Assembly (NCBI RefSeq): GCF_964204645.1
Contig: NC_134032.1
Coordinates: forward strand, 10,224,275 to 10,288,274
Direction: 5' to 3'
Origin: Tubulanus polymorphus
Taxonomy: Eukaryota > Nemertea > Palaeonemertea > Tubulaniformes > Tubulanidae
Length of the DNA stretch: 64,000 bases
Each line of letters begins with the position of its first letter. Positions within the stretch are counted from its first letter, which is position 1. Made by a program: the position numbers and the translations under genes. Positions 37,150-50,790 of the stretch are shown in pieces. The notes under the pieces are model-generated. The model made no database searches and was not told where the DNA came from. It saw nothing but the letters and a program-made list of their open reading frames with translations.

Positions 37150-40100
37150 AAATATTATGAACAATTCACGATCGCCATCTATTGGAATTTTCCGGAACTA
37201 ACTGTTTCTACGATCTAGTTCTTTCAATTTGTTCAAGTATAGTCGTATACACATGCGCCATCTACATGATCGAACAAGCAATTTTTGTGATGCAGTCGTT
37301 TCTTAATATGTTCAAAAACGTTAGACAAATAATTACGTTGCCTAATTAATTAATTTACGATTTGAATATTTTTTGAACTCATAGATGCATTTGAAATACT
37401 ATATATTTTCATTTCGGGAAGTTTTTGTAATATTGTTTGGGGTCTAAAGGATAATTCGATGCTTTACCCCCTCTGTCGGATTTTCACTGAACTAAATTCA
37501 CAATAGATCCTTTGTGTAAATTCGATGTACAATTTCATAATGGTAGATATGATCAATCCAATGTCTGTTCAGCGTCAACCCAAATCGGAATCAGTATCAA
37601 TGGACCAAATATCTCCATCTTTTCTTTAGACAAATAATAGACAAATAACTACGTAGCCAAATCAATTAATTTACGAGCAATTTGAATATGCTTTCAATTC
37701 ATAGATGCACTTAGAATACTGTATATTTTCATTTTGGGAGATTCTTGTGTCTCAATCTGGCGTCTAAAGTGTATTTCAATGCCGTACCCCCTCTGTCGGA
37801 TCACTGAATTAAGATCGCAATAGTTCCTTTGTGTAAATTCTATATGCATTTTCATACGGTATGAAATGATGAATTCGACGTCTGTTCAGCATCAGTGCAA
37901 CTCAGAATCAGCACCTTTGCACCAAACATCTCTGTCTTCTTAATTATCTATTCATCATCACCTGGACAACTGTGAATCAGTACCAGAATAGATCGCGTTT
38001 GCAGCTAACTCTATTCATTCTTAGTGACCAGGATGCTGAATAGGTGATAAGATGTTACAGGTTCGGACCCAGGACCCCCTGGTTATCCGCTGAATGTCTG
38101 GACCACTGTAAATCGGTATCAAAACACCTGGATTGAACTTGGTACACGGTCCCTGGTTTGATTCTGCGTGTTCTGTTGCCATGTGTCCATTTAAATAAAT
38201 GATAACTAGAGGTGCCCCAGGTTCGAGCCAGGTCCGATACTTATCCACGACATTTGCTGAAAAAACCACCCAGACAAAACTCAAGGTTCCAACCTGGGAT
38301 ACTCCTAATTTTTTAGGATATGATAGAACCAATTACGAATTTTTTTACTTATCGATAATTTATTCAACAAATATTTCTAAAAGCAATTAAGTTTTACACA
38401 TTTACGCATTTTGAATATGTTTTCAATTCATAGATGCATTTAAAACACTTTATATTATGATCTCGGGAGGTTTTTGTATTTTTATCTGGCGTCCAAAGTG
38501 TATTTCGATGTTTTACCCCCTCTGTCGGATTTTAACTGAACTAAAATCACAATAGATCCTTTGTGTAAATTCGATATCCATTTTCAATGACGAATTCGAC
38601 GTTTGTTCAGCGTCCGCACAACTCAGTATCAGCACCTTTGCAACAAACATCTCTGTCTTCTACATTATCTATTCATCATCTGGACAACTGTGAATCAGTA
38701 CCAGAATAGACCGCGTTTGCAGCTAACTCTATTCATTCTTAGTGACCAGGATGCTGAATAGGTGATGAGATGTTATCTACAAACGCAGTCTATTTTAATA
38801 CTGATTCACAGTTGGTTCTGAATCGATAGACCAGGCTCGAACCCAGGACCCCCTGGTTATTCACTGAATGTCGGGACCACTCTGAATCGGTATCAAAACA
38901 CCTGGTTTGAACTTGGTACACGGCCCCTGGTTCGATTCTGCGAGTCCTGTTGCTAAATAAATGATAACTAGTGGTGCCCCAGGTTTGAGCCCGGTCTGAT
39001 ACTGATCCAAGAAAAGAAAAAAAACCACCAAGACAAAAGTCAAGGTTCGATTCTCTATTCATCATCTGGACAACTGTGAATCAGTACCAGAATAGATCGC
39101 GTTTGTAGCTAACTCTATTCATTCTTAGTGTTCAGGAGGCTAAATAGGTGATAACATGTTGATAACATGTTGACATGTGTGATAGCATGTTATCTGCAAA
39201 CGCAGTCTATTTTAGTACTGCTTCACAGTTGGTTCTGAATCGATAGACCAGGTTCGAACCCAGGACTCCCTGGTTATCCACTGAATGGCTGGACTACTCT
39301 GAATCGGTATCAAAAATCTGGATTGAGCTTGGTGCCGGGTTTGATTCTGCGGGTCCTGCTGTTGAATAAATGATAACTAGAGGTGCCCCAGGTTCGAGCC
39401 CGGTCTACTGATACTGATCCAAGATAATTTGCTACAAAATCCTCACAGATTACTAGACACAAGGTTCGAACCTGGGATACTCCTAATTGTTAAAGGATAG
39501 GACAGAACCAATATCGATAGTTTTTACTTATCGATGATTTATTTAAAAAATTTCTCAGAACAATAGTTTTATATATCTACATTACATTTGTTAAACCCTC
39601 GACTGCCGGAAAAAGAATCCCTCGACTGCCACAGTAGCATTCTCTACTTACCTCCATATCGATATATGAAAATCTGATACGAATTCTTTACAAAGGATCT
39701 ATTATGATTTTAGTTCAGTGAAAATCCACCAGAGGGGGCAGGGAATCGAAATACCCTAAGACCTAAGAGAAAATGACAAAAACCTCCCGTAATCTTAAAA
39801 TACAGTGTGTTAAATAGATCTATGAATCCAAAACATAATCAAATTACTCGTAAATTAATTATTTTGGCAACGTAATTATTTTCGTAACGTATTTGAACTT
39901 ATTTAGAATGGACCGATATATTCTCAGATATCTGTTTGAGGAATTTCTGGCCTGGAATTTCCATGATTCGGACGTTTCTAAATAAGCTCAAATACGTTGG
40001 ACAAATAATTACGTTGCCAAATCAATAAATTTACGAGCAATCTGAATATGTTTTCAATTCATAGATGCACTTAAAATACTGTATATTTTCATTTCGGGAG

Positions 40101-43100
40101 ATTTTTGTATTTTCATCTGGCGTCTAAAGTGAATTTCGATGCCGTACCCTCTCTGTCGGATTTTCACTGAACTAAAATCACAATAGATCCTTTGTTCAGC
40201 ATCAGTGCAACTCAGAATCAGCACCTTTGCACCAAAAATCTCTGTGTTCTAATTATCTATTCATCATCATCTAGACAACAGTTGGTTCTGATTCGATAGA
40301 CCAGGTTCGAACCCAGGACCCCCTGGTTATCCGCTGAATGTCTGGGCCACTGTGAATCGGTATCAAAACACCTGGTTTGAACTTGGTACACGGCCCCTGG
40401 TTCGATTCTGCGAGTCCTGTTGCTAGATAAATGATAACTAGAGGTGCCCCAGGTTCGAGTCTGGTTTACTGATACGTATCCACAGAACCCAGGACTGCCA
40501 AGTAATGTTCTGAATGTCTAGACCCCTGCTGATTATATGATAACTAGAGGTGGCCCAGGCTGGAGCCCGGTCTGATACTGATCCACGAAATTAGCTGAAA
40601 AAACCACCCAGACAAAAGTCAAGGTTCGAACCTGGGATGCTCCTAATTTTTTAGGATATGATAGAACCAATTACGAATTTTTTTTACTAATCGATAATTT
40701 CGAACAAATATTTCTAAAAGCAATTAAGTTTTACACATTTACATTACATTTAATTAACCCTCGACTGCCAGAGAAAGAATCCATCGACTGCCACAATAGC
40801 ATTCTCTACTCACTATCATATTGATCTATGAAAATCTGTATGAATTCTTCACAAAGGATCTATTATGATTTAGGTTCAGTGAAAATCCGACAGAGGGGGC
40901 AGGGAATCGAAATACCCTTAAGACCTAAGAGAAAATGACAAAAATCTCCCGAAAACATAAAATACAGTGTGTTAAGTGGATCTATGGATCCAAAACATAA
41001 TCAAATTACTCTTAAATTAATTAATCAGGCAACGTAATTATTTTCGTAACGTATTTGAACTTGTTTAGAAACGACTGAATCATAGAAATTCCACGCCAGA
41101 AATCCGTCAAACTGGTATCAGAGAAAAAAGCGGTCGTTTTTAAATACGTTCAAATACGTTACGAAAATAATTACGTTGCCTGGTTAATACGTTAGACAAA
41201 TAATTACGTTGCCAAATCAATTAATTCACGAGCAATTTGAATATGTATTGAATTCATAGATATATTTAAAACACTTTATATTATGATTTCGGAAGTTTTT
41301 TGTATGCTTATTTGGCGTCTTAAGTGTATTTCGATGCTCTATTCCCTCTGTCGGATTTTTGCTGAACTAAAATCACAATAGATCATTTGTGTAAATGCCA
41401 TATGCATTTTCATACGGTAATCAATGATGAATTCGACGTTAGTTCAGTATCAGCGCAGCTCAGAATCAGTACCTCTGCACCAAACATCCCTGTCTTAATT
41501 CTCTATTCATCATACGGACAACTGTGAATCACTACCAGAATAGATCGCGTTTGTAGCTAACTATATTCATTCTTAGTGTTCAGGACGCTGAATAGGTGAT
41601 AACATGTTATCTACAAACGCAGTCTATTTTAGAACTGCTTCACAGTTGGTTCTGAATCGATAGACCAGGTTCGAACCCAGGACTCCCTGGTTATCCACTA
41701 AATGGCTGGACCACTCTGAATCGGTATCAAAACACCTGGATTGAGCTTGGTGCCAGGTTTGATTCTTCGAGTCCTGCTGTTGAATAAATGATAACTAGAG
41801 CCTCAGGTTCGATCCCGTTCTACTGATACTGATCCAAGATAATTTGCTACAAAATCCTCACAGATTAATAGACACGAGGTTCGAACCTGGGATCCTCCTA
41901 ATTGTTAAAGGATAGGACAGAACCAATAACGATAGTTTTTACTAATCGATAATTTATTTTAAAAATTTCTCAGAACAATAGTTTTATATATTTACATTAC
42001 ATTTGTTAAACCCTTGACTGCCGGAGAAAGAATCCGTCGACTGCCACAGTAACATTCTCTACTTACCTCCATATCTATATATGAAAATCTTGATACGAAT
42101 TCTTTACAAAGGATCTATTATGATTTTGGTTCAGTGAAAATCCACCAGATGGGGCAGGGAATCGAAATACCCTTAAGACCTGAAGAAAATGACAAAAACC
42201 TCCCGAAAACATAAAATACTGAATTAAAATCACAATAGATCCTTTGTGATAAGATGTTACAGGTTCGAACCCAGGACCTCTTAGTTATCCGCGGAATGTC
42301 TGGACCACTGTGAATCGGTATCAAAACACCTGGATTGAACTTGGTGCCGGGTTTGATTCTGCGAGTCCCGCTGTTGAATAAATGATAACTAGAGGTGCCC
42401 CAGGTTCGAGCCTGGTCTACTGATACCGATCCAAGATAATTTGCTACAAAATCCTCACAGATTAATAGACACAAGGTTCGAACCTGGGATACTCCTAATT
42501 GTTAAAGGATAGGACAGAACCAATAACGATAGTTTTTACTAATTGATGATTTATTTTAAAAATTTCTCAAAACAATAGTTTTATATATTTACATTACATT
42601 TGTTAAACCCTCGACTGCCGGAGAAAGAATCCCTCGACTGCCACAGTAGCATTCTCTACCTCCATATCGATATATGAAAATCTGATACGAATTCTTTACA
42701 AAGGATCTATTATGATTTTAGTTCAGTGAAAATCCGACAGAGGGGGCAGGGAATGGAAATACCCGATGTATATAATAGTATATATAGTATTGTAAATAGT
42801 TGATGTATATATATATTTCGTTACGTTTTCATTCTCTAAATTTTAATCACTTCAGTGTTGTTTTGTAAATATTTGTATATACATGTGTAATAGTTTTCCT
42901 CCATATACCATGGAAATGGTTGGAGTGTAAATAAATCGTAATCGTAATCGTAATCGTAACCCTTAAGACCTAAGAGAAAATGACAAAAACATCCCGCAAT
43001 CTTACAATACAGTGTGTTCAATAGATCTATGAATCCAAAACATAATCAAATTACTCGTAAGTTAATTAATTTGGCAACGTAATTATTTTAGTTACGTATT

Positions 43101-46065
43101 TGAACTTATTTAGAAACGATCGCTTTATTCTCTGATACCAGTTTGATGGATTTCTGGCATTGAATTTCCAGGATTCGGTTGTTTCTGAATAAGCTCAAAT
43201 ACGTTTGGCAAATAATTACGTTGCAAAATCAATTAATTTAAGAGCATTTTGAATATGTTTTCAATTCATAGATTCATTCAAAACACTTAATATTGTGATC
43301 TCGGGAGGTTTTTGTATTTTTATCTGGCGTCCAAAGTGTATTTCGATGTTTTACCCCCTCTGTCGGATTTTCACTGAACTAAAATCACGATAGATCCTTT
43401 GTGTAAATTCGATATCCATTTTCAATGACGAATTCGACGTTTGTTCAGCATACACACTACTCAGTATCAGCACCTTTGCAACAAACATCTCTGTCCTCTT
43501 CATTATCTTTTCATCATCTGGACAACTGTGAATCAGTACCAGAATAGATCGCGTTTGCAGCTAACTCTATTCATTCTTAGTGACCAGGATGCTGAATAGG
43601 TGATAAGATGTTATCTACAAACGTAGTCTATTTTAGTACTGATTCACAGTTGGTCCATTTTAGTACCGATTCACAGTTGGTTCTGAATCGATAGACCAGG
43701 CTCGAACCCAGGACCCCCTGGTTATCCACTGAATGTCGGGACCACTCTGAATCGGTATCAAAACACCTGGTTTGAACTTGGTCTACGGCCCCTGGTTCGA
43801 TTCTGCGAGTCCTGCTGCTAAATAAATGATAACTAGAGGTGGCCCAGGTTTGAGCCCGGTCTGATACTGATCCAAGAAAAGAAAAAAAAAAACAACCCAG
43901 ACAAAAGTCAAGGTTCGAACCTGGGATACTCCTAATTTTGTATTTAGGATATGACAAAATCAATAACGAATTTTCTTACTTATCGATAATTTATTCAATA
44001 AATATTTCTGAAAGCAATTAAGTTTTACACATTTACATTACATTTACCAAACCCTCGACTGCCAGCGAAAGAATCCCTCGACTGCCGCAGTAGCATTCTC
44101 AACTCACCTTCATATTACTATATGAAAATATGTATGAATTCTTCACAAAGGATCTATAATGATTTTAGTTCAGTGAAAATCCGACAGAGGGGGCAGGGAA
44201 TCGAAATACCCTTTAGACCTAAGAGAAAATGACAAAAATCTCCCGAAATCATAACATACAGTGTGTTAAATGGATCTATGAATTTAAAACAAAATCAAAT
44301 TACTCGCAAATTAATCAATATGGCAACGTTATTATTTTCGTAACGTATTTGAACTTATTTAGAAACGACCGCTATATTCTCTATATCTATTCTTTGGTGT
44401 GAAATGTCTATGATTCAGTCGTTTCTAAATAAGTTCAAATACGTTGGACAAATAATTACGTTGCAAAATTAATGAATTTACAAGCAATTTGAATATGTAT
44501 TGAATTCATAGATGCATTTCAAACACTTTATATTATTATTTCGGGAAGTTTTTGTATTCTTATCTGGCGTCCAAAGTGTATTTCGATGTTTTCCCCCCTC
44601 TGTCGGATTTTCACTGAACTAAAATCACAATAGATCCTTTGTGTAAATGCTATATGCATTTTCATACGGTAATCAATGATGAATTCGACGTCTGATCAGC
44701 ATCAGCACAGATCAGAATCAGTACCTCTGCACCAAACATCCCAGTCTTAATTCTCTATTCATCATCTGGACAACTGTGAATCAGTACCAGAATAGATCGC
44801 GTTTGTAGCTAACTCTATTCATTCTTAGTGTTCAGGACGCTGAATAGGTGTTAACATGTTATCTACAAACGCGGTCTATTTCTAGTACTGCTTCACAGTA
44901 GGTTCTGAATCGATAGACCAGGTTCGAACCCAGGACTCCCTGGTTATCCATTGAATGTCTGGACCACTCTGAATCGGCCCCAGGTTCGAGGCCGGTCTAC
45001 TGATACACATCCAAGATAATTTGCTACAAAATCGAGCAATCTGAATATGTTTTCAATTCATAGATGCACTGAAAATACTGTATATTTTCATTTCGGGAGA
45101 TTTTTGTATTTTTATCTGGCGTCTAAAGTGTATTTCGATGCTCTACTCCCTCTGTCGGATTTTCACTGAACTAAAATCACAATAGATCCTTTGTTCAGCA
45201 TCAGTGCAACTTAGGATCAGCACCTTTGCACCAAACATCTGTCTTCTAATTAGTCTATTTTAGTACTGATTCACAGTTGGTCCATTTAAGTACCGATTCA
45301 CAGTTGGTTCTGAATCGATAGACCAGGCTCGAACCCAGGACCCCCTGGTTATTCACTGAATGTCGGGACCACTCTGAATCGGTATCAAAACACCTGGTTT
45401 GAATTTGGTCTACGGCCCCTGGTTCGATTCTGCGAGTCCTGTTGCTAAATAAATGATAAATAGTGGTGCCCCAGGTTTGAGCCCGGTCTGATGCTGATCC
45501 AAGAAAAGAAAAAAACCACCCAGACAAAAGTCAAGGTTCGAACCTGGGATACTCCTAATTTTGTATTTAGGATATAAGAGAACCAATAACGAATTTTCTT
45601 ACTTATCGATAATTTATTTACAATTATTTCTAAAAGCAATTAAGTTTTGAATAAGAATTCTTCACAAAGGAGCTATTATGATTTTAGTTCAATGAAAATC
45701 CAACAGATGGGGTAAAGCATCGAAATACCCTTTATACATCAAAGAAAATTGTAAGAACCCCCCGAAATGAAAATATATGGTATTTAAAACACATCTATCA
45801 ATTCAAAACATATTCAAATTACTTGTTGATTAAATGATTAGACAACGTAATTATTTGTCTAACGTATTTGAACTTATTTCGAAACGACTGTAATAATATC
45901 TCAAACCGGTTTTACGGGTTTCTGGTAGTTCTAGTTTAGTCTCATAGATGGCGAATGTGTGTAAGCATGCACTTCCAGGAATTGTTAGAGCTAGATCGCA
46001 GAAACACTTAGTTCCGGGAAATTCTAATAGATGGCGATCGTGTATGAATCATTAATAATAGCGTT
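37150..46065. repeat. ~9 kb palindromic repeat complex with inverted ends
   Basis: The outermost ~500 bp are inverted: 37150 onward (CGATCGCCATCTATTGGAAT, then CAGTCGTTTC) mirrors the stretch ending near 46065. Inside, a module starting CAGTCGTTTCT and running to CACAATAGATCCTTTG recurs forward near 37293, 37630, 38402, 39970, 41120, 43170, 44412 and 45030, and inverted near 39640, 40800, 42060, 42660, 44110 and 45655. Between opposed modules are repeats carrying GGTTCGAACC words (about 38020, 38800, 39210, 40270, 41640, 42240, 43640, 44890, 45250). No transposase frame is seen; open frames of 60-118 codons are repeat translations. Confidence 0.8.
42765..42958. mobile_element. Retroposon 3' end with (CGTAAT)n tail
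   Basis: TTTTCCTCCATATACCATGG followed by AAATGGTTGGAGTGTAA ends in a short CGTAAT repeat, and the same end recurs at about 60836-60895. A simple-repeat tail after a constant 3' end fits a non-LTR retroposon. It interrupts an inverted module of the palindromic complex. Confidence 0.5.
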
Positions 46066-46475
46066 TTAGTATAGATTTTATTCGTTTCTATTCATCATTG
46101 AATTGATAAAAAGGATAAGCTTCAGATTGAACAATTTCTGGGTTATACATGAAAGCCGAGTTACATCTATGTGGAACTGCTGCATACATGATGAAGTGAC
46201 CAATATATCAGTTTCAAACATGCCATGGGATGCCTGTGCTTATCCTCTTTCCAGCGTCCATGCCACCTAGAATCAACATCAATGGATTGGGCTCAAACCT
46301 GGGTCACCGTTGTAAGGGATTTAAATTAAAACAATGGTTATTTTACAAAACTTTATTTCTAATAAAAACAAAAAATAAATGACTCAATCAACAAATTGGA
46401 CCAAGTTTCCAAATTTTGAATCGAATAAGGAATAGTTCATTTCCGTGGCAGATCCGAGTCTGCTCGTTGTTTTAG

Positions 46476-49400
46476 TCACACAATTCCCGTCCAACGAATA
46501 GACGTGTACACTAGGTTGCCAGAGGTGCCTTCATCGTCGTCTACCGAGCATAGTAGTAGGGTTTTTTTAACATTCGTGCCCATGCGGCCCATGGACACGA
46601 TCTCCGAGGCGTTCATCGGGCCCGTGTACAGGCGACATACGGCTACGTACATCGAATGATACAGCGCCGGGTCACCTGCGAAAACAATAGAATAAATACT
46701 CCGTTAATTATTAGAATAAGTACGACACATTCAAAACCTGCATTTCAAGTGTGAAACTAAAGTCACGAATCATTTTAGAAAGATTACGGTAATTCTCGAG
46801 CTATTATTAATAGAATGAGTGCGGTTTTCTACTCGTACCCGGATAAACGAGGAAATCGCCGCCGAATTTGTTCCCGCTCGTGAGGAAATAACCTCGCCGC
46901 CAGAGATCCTCGAACACCCGACACCTCACACGCTGTCTGTCAGTTTGAGGATAACTCCACTCAACACGAGATACCTCACCATCAGAGGGCAACCAGTTAG
47001 CTGAAAATATACAACTTATGGAAATACACAATAGAAATAACTAGACTGCCTTCAAAAATCCCCCTATGACATCATCAGATTACCAAAATAGATGCTTCCA
47101 GAAAAGATAGCTGCCTTCATAAATTTTTTTTAACACCCTCAACCTGCTAAGTGCCACGCTGGGCATTATAAGCGGGACCAAATGGGGGAGAGACCAGAGA
47201 AGAACCTTCGACCAAGAAACTCTGTCGCCACCAGGGTTTGAACCTATAAACCCTGGATTGACGAGACCAGTGACGGCGGCTTAAACCACTCGGCCACTGC
47301 ACCTCTCAATATATCACCTATGGCATCATCAGGTTACACTTATATAGATACTTCAAGAAAACATGTCTACATCTATATCCCCCTATGACATCATTTAATC
47401 ACCCCATATACGGGTAGACACTTCTAGAAAAGATGGCTAACTCCTTTCATCTCCATATGACATCTTCAAATTACTTCCTAGCCACTTCCAAGTAAGATGT
47501 CCAATCCACCCCTAATAAATCCATCTATGACATTATCAAATTCACTCCAAGCCACATCCAGTTAAGATTTCAACCTCTGATAAATCCCCCTATGACATCA
47601 TCAAATTACGGCGCCGCTAGATACTCTTACCGGTTGGAATTTGAATCAGAGATTGAGATTCAGTGATTGGTTTGATTTGAATATCATCGACATTAAAATC
47701 ATTATCAGCTTCATCGTCATTATCATCATCGACCCCTGAAGTGACAAGGATAACGAGTGTAAGTAGGTTGCAGCTACCGCCTCAATCCGATCGGGATTCA
47801 AATCACCGCAGACACGAACCTCGTTTTAATTTACGCATTTTTGCCGCCTTCTTTCTCCTTCCTTCGATAATGCGGTCGCGGTTTTTTAAGATAACTCGTC
47901 TCCGTTCGGCTTTACACAACTCGACCTGAAAACCAGACACCCTTCTAGAAATGAATATGGCCACCAGCTTACACCCCTATGACATCATTGTCGACATTCA
48001 AGACAGTTTTGTAGGGTCAAAAGTTGTCCTGAATGGAGGAACTTGACCTGAAGACCCTTCCAGAAAAGATGAATGCCAATGTTATCATCGGAAGTCCCCC
48101 TATAAGAAATTTCAAGAAATAATGTAAACTCCATAAATCCCCCTATGACATCATTAGACTATCCTACCTGTTCTAGGAAACTGTTTTCTCTGAAATGTTT
48201 ATAGTTAGTGACTATTTGGTCTGAAGGGGTCTGCGGTATTTGACTGTCATCCACCAGTTCAGCTACACCTACAAACATATCTCAAGTTAATGAAACGCTG
48301 CCGTTCATTGGGTGTTGTTAATTTAAGTACTGTTGCCAGGCTGTTAATTCGGCAGATCCCTTCGATAGCCTCCAGTCAGTGCTGCCAGCTTCATGGGACT
48401 GTATATAGTTTGAAGTTCTGGCAAGAATAGAGTTAGTTTGTTGGCAGTCGCCTATCAGGCAACCACTCTGTAAAATAAAAGTGATTTATACTATTTCCCG
48501 CAGGTTGTTGTTTTGCATTTGTTGGTTGGTGGAGAAGCTCCAGGATAGACAAGGCATCAACTTCAAAGAGCTCCATTACAGTACATTTTAGTCAATTTAG
48601 ATAATTTGAATTAAACTCTTTAATGCATTGAATCGCTGCCCTCCCCCAACTTTTTAGTATTCAACCATTGTCGTAGCAGAACCCGTGTATCGTCTGATAT
48701 TAAGACTACCTCTCCTTCCCCTGGTTTGAATTAGCCGGGGTGTGAAGGGGCTATTTACCCCTTGGCAGAAGAATAGTCATTCAAAACAGACCTATTTTCA
48801 GTAAAAGGTTCACCTCTTCGGGCAGCAACTCCAAAGGTAACGACAGTTGAACATTTTGCCGCGGTTTTCGTGGTAGACAACCGATCAATGTACCGACGAT
48901 TCTGTGAACTTCGCGCAACTCCTGAGCATCTAAACATTAGAAAAAAAAAGAGTTTCATCATTCTAAAGTTTCAATAAAATCAAATTTTCGCAAAAATGAA
49001 TTCCTTTTCTATACATGTATTGATATTCGAATCTTCGCTTGAATAAATCTTCGATATTTTTGGTGATTTTCTTTGGCCACGGACTTCGCCGAACACAGGT
49101 GCCCCCCGCAAAACCTATGTTTTTTTACAATGTAGAATTCTATATGAGTTGGGAAGGGCACTCGCCTCTATTTATTCATTAAAACTTAAGACTGGCTGTG
49201 CGCTTCACCAAGTTTCCACTTTGACGTATAAGGTTTTTCAGGACGGTGAAAAAAATCGAAGTGGATATTTAACCGTATACGGCAAAGTAATTACATCTGC
49301 TATTTTACCGTACATTATTACTATATAGTATTAACTACTATAGTATTAACTATAGTATTAACAAAAACTACATTTTATTGGGTTAAGGGTTAGGGTTTCG

Positions 49401-49993
49401 ATAGGTTAGTGTCAAGAGGGTCCAGAGGGTTCCGTTCTACCCCTAGGAATAGGATTAGGGTAAGGTGAGGTAATATAGATAGTTAAAACATTCGGTTGGT
49501 TTTCAGCAAGCTTGGTTGTCTAGTGGTATGACGCTATGCTAGTGATTTACTGGCCCGGGTTTGAGTCTCGCTCTATCCGCTCTATTACCTCTGTGCGCAT
49601 GCGCGGCGTTAATCAGCCAATCAGCGACGATGCACGGTAAAATAGTGTAAATAAACACTCAGCCGTATACGGTAAAATATCCACTGCGTGAAAAAATTTG
49701 CCTAAAAATCTTGCGGTGTCTTAAACCGCTGCCTGAAAGAGGGGCTAGCATCAGGAAGGGGTGCCAGCAGTGATGTACTAGCGTAGGTGTAGACGTGTAC
49801 GGTGTACAATGATGCTTCGTTAGATTAAAATTCAATAAAGTCATTTTGATTTGAATTAGAATTTTTATAGTGTAGTGAGTCTGAGAAGAAAATCATTCAA
49901 TCGACGACCAGTATCGACACATTCTGAAGCTCCAATCATATTACCATTCGCATCCCACACATGCCCAGTTCCATCTTTTGCGTAAATCTTCAT
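46476..49993 (-). CDS. TSEN34: TSEN34, tRNA-splicing endonuclease catalytic subunit
   Basis: TSEN34 (Sen34) cleaves the 3' splice site of intron-containing pre-tRNAs in the nuclear TSEN complex. Seven exons join in phase to 286 aa: 49945-49993, 48792-48929, 48168-48268, 47820-47925, 47631-47735, 46839-47000 and 46476-46675. Visible blocks are an N-terminal domain (GHVWDAN-DAQELREVHRIVG, CLPRKPRQNVQLSLPLELLP), a basic helix (KNRDRIIEGRRKKAAKMRKL), an acidic linker (VDDDNDDEADND) and the nuclease domain. The catalytic triad is visible as Tyr in FLVYPG, His in LYHSMY and Lys in VKKTLLLCS. It is slightly shorter than human TSEN34 (310 aa), mostly in the linker. Poly(A) signal AATAAA at 46357-46352. 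The donor after exon 4 (GTTCGT) is unusual. Confidence 0.95.
47040..47600. repeat. Intronic ~65 bp tandem repeat with CCCCTATGACATCATCA core
   Basis: Several diverged units read AAGATGGCTGCC, then CATAAATCCCCCTATGACATC, then ACTTCCAG. Scattered single units occur in introns at about 60-150, 1625-1660, 2150-2420, 47940-48150, 57060-57110, 59765-59860 and 63780-63810. Confidence 0.6.
47123..47306 (-). mobile_element. tRNA-derived SINE in TSEN34 intron
   Basis: The minus strand reads GCAGTGGCCGAGTGGTTTAA (A box) and GGTTCAAACCCTGG (B box), with a Ser/Leu-like tRNA layout. A non-tRNA body and an A-rich 3' end follow. The 5' and 3' acceptor strands do not pair, so it is not a functional tRNA gene. 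Confidence 0.72.
48331..48580. mobile_element. Solo LTR (Gypsy-like), 250 bp
   Basis: It begins TGTTGCC and ends CCATTACA, flanked by a 4 bp direct repeat GTAC (48327-48330, 48581-48584). TATATA lies near 48400 and AATAAA near 48473, in the order expected for an LTR. It lies in a TSEN34 intron. No internal retroviral-type coding sequence is present. Confidence 0.68.
49260..49685. mobile_element. MITE with AGTGGATATTT..CCGTATACGGC ends
   Basis: Inverted ends at 49260-49283 and 49662-49685 (AGTGGATATTTAACCGTATA against the reverse of GTAAAATATCCACT). A tRNA-like stretch at about 49515-49590 (TGGTTGTCTAGTGG A-box-like, GGTTTGAGTCTC B-box-like) sits inside, probably a SINE remnant. It lies in TSEN34 intron 1. 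Confidence 0.65.
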
Positions 49994-50524
49994 TTTCTAA
50001 TCGCTGTCATCAGAGATACACGCCAGAAAAATTTTTTTTCGAAATGAAACAAGCCGCATCAAAAACATCCAGCCGGTGTATAGTTAGATTGTTTACGGCT
50101 AGCAGTAATCAAATTACTTGCGCAATGCATAGTTTCGAGTCCCAATATTTTAAGTTATTATAAAAGGGTAGGTCCCGGGTTCGAATCTATCCTGTCGGTA
50201 TTCGGAAACGGCCGGCTAGTGTATAACTGAAATAGTGTTGGACACAAATATTTTACTAATAAAACATAATCATGCTTCACCAAGAACCTTTGTCTGATGT
50301 ACCACAGAGTGGGTACACTAAGGATCGTAGAGCGACGTAGATCACTGTGGAGCCACACTACAGGACTGGGTGAAAATTATACACGCAACTTTAGGTTGTT
50401 CGGTGGTGTACCAGAACACCGTTTCAAGATGGCGGCTATGTAGAGGGCGCCATGGGACAATACAGTGAGAACAGGACCACCGCATACAACACGGGCCGAA
50501 AGCATCCGTAGCAACACTGGTATC

Positions 50525-50790
50525 AGTAGTATCATCGGTCTCTGAGAGGATCGGACAGTATCACTGGTAACAGTGGTATCGGGGTAGCAGTAGTATCATC
50601 GGTCTCTGAGAGGATCGGACAGTATCAGTGGTATCAGTGGTATCGGGGTAGCAGTAGTATCACCGGTCTCCTGAAGGATCGGGCAGTATCACTGGTATCA
50701 GTGGTATTGGGGTAGCAGTAGTATCACCGGTCTGGGAGAGGATCGGGCAGTATCACTGGTAACAGTGGTATCGGGGTAGCAGTAGACTTT
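50525..50790 (-). repeat. Left arm: ~4 copies of the 64 bp repeat, inverted
   Basis: Units read TCGGTCTCTGAGAGGATCGG, CAGTATCACTGG and TATCGGGGTAGCAGTAGTAT, the reverse complement of the 53940-55650 array. Confidence 0.85.

Noticed and set aside
38021-45639. Several 60-118 codon minus-strand frames with shared DSEWSRH-type words
   Set aside because: They are translations of the same repeated B-box module, with no catalytic motif and frequent shifts between copies.
47195-47306. Possible tRNA-Ser gene
   Set aside because: A and B boxes are present but the acceptor strands do not pair and a SINE body follows.
49515-49590. Possible tRNA gene
   Set aside because: B box is degenerate and neither the T-arm nor the acceptor stem pairs; it lies inside a MITE.
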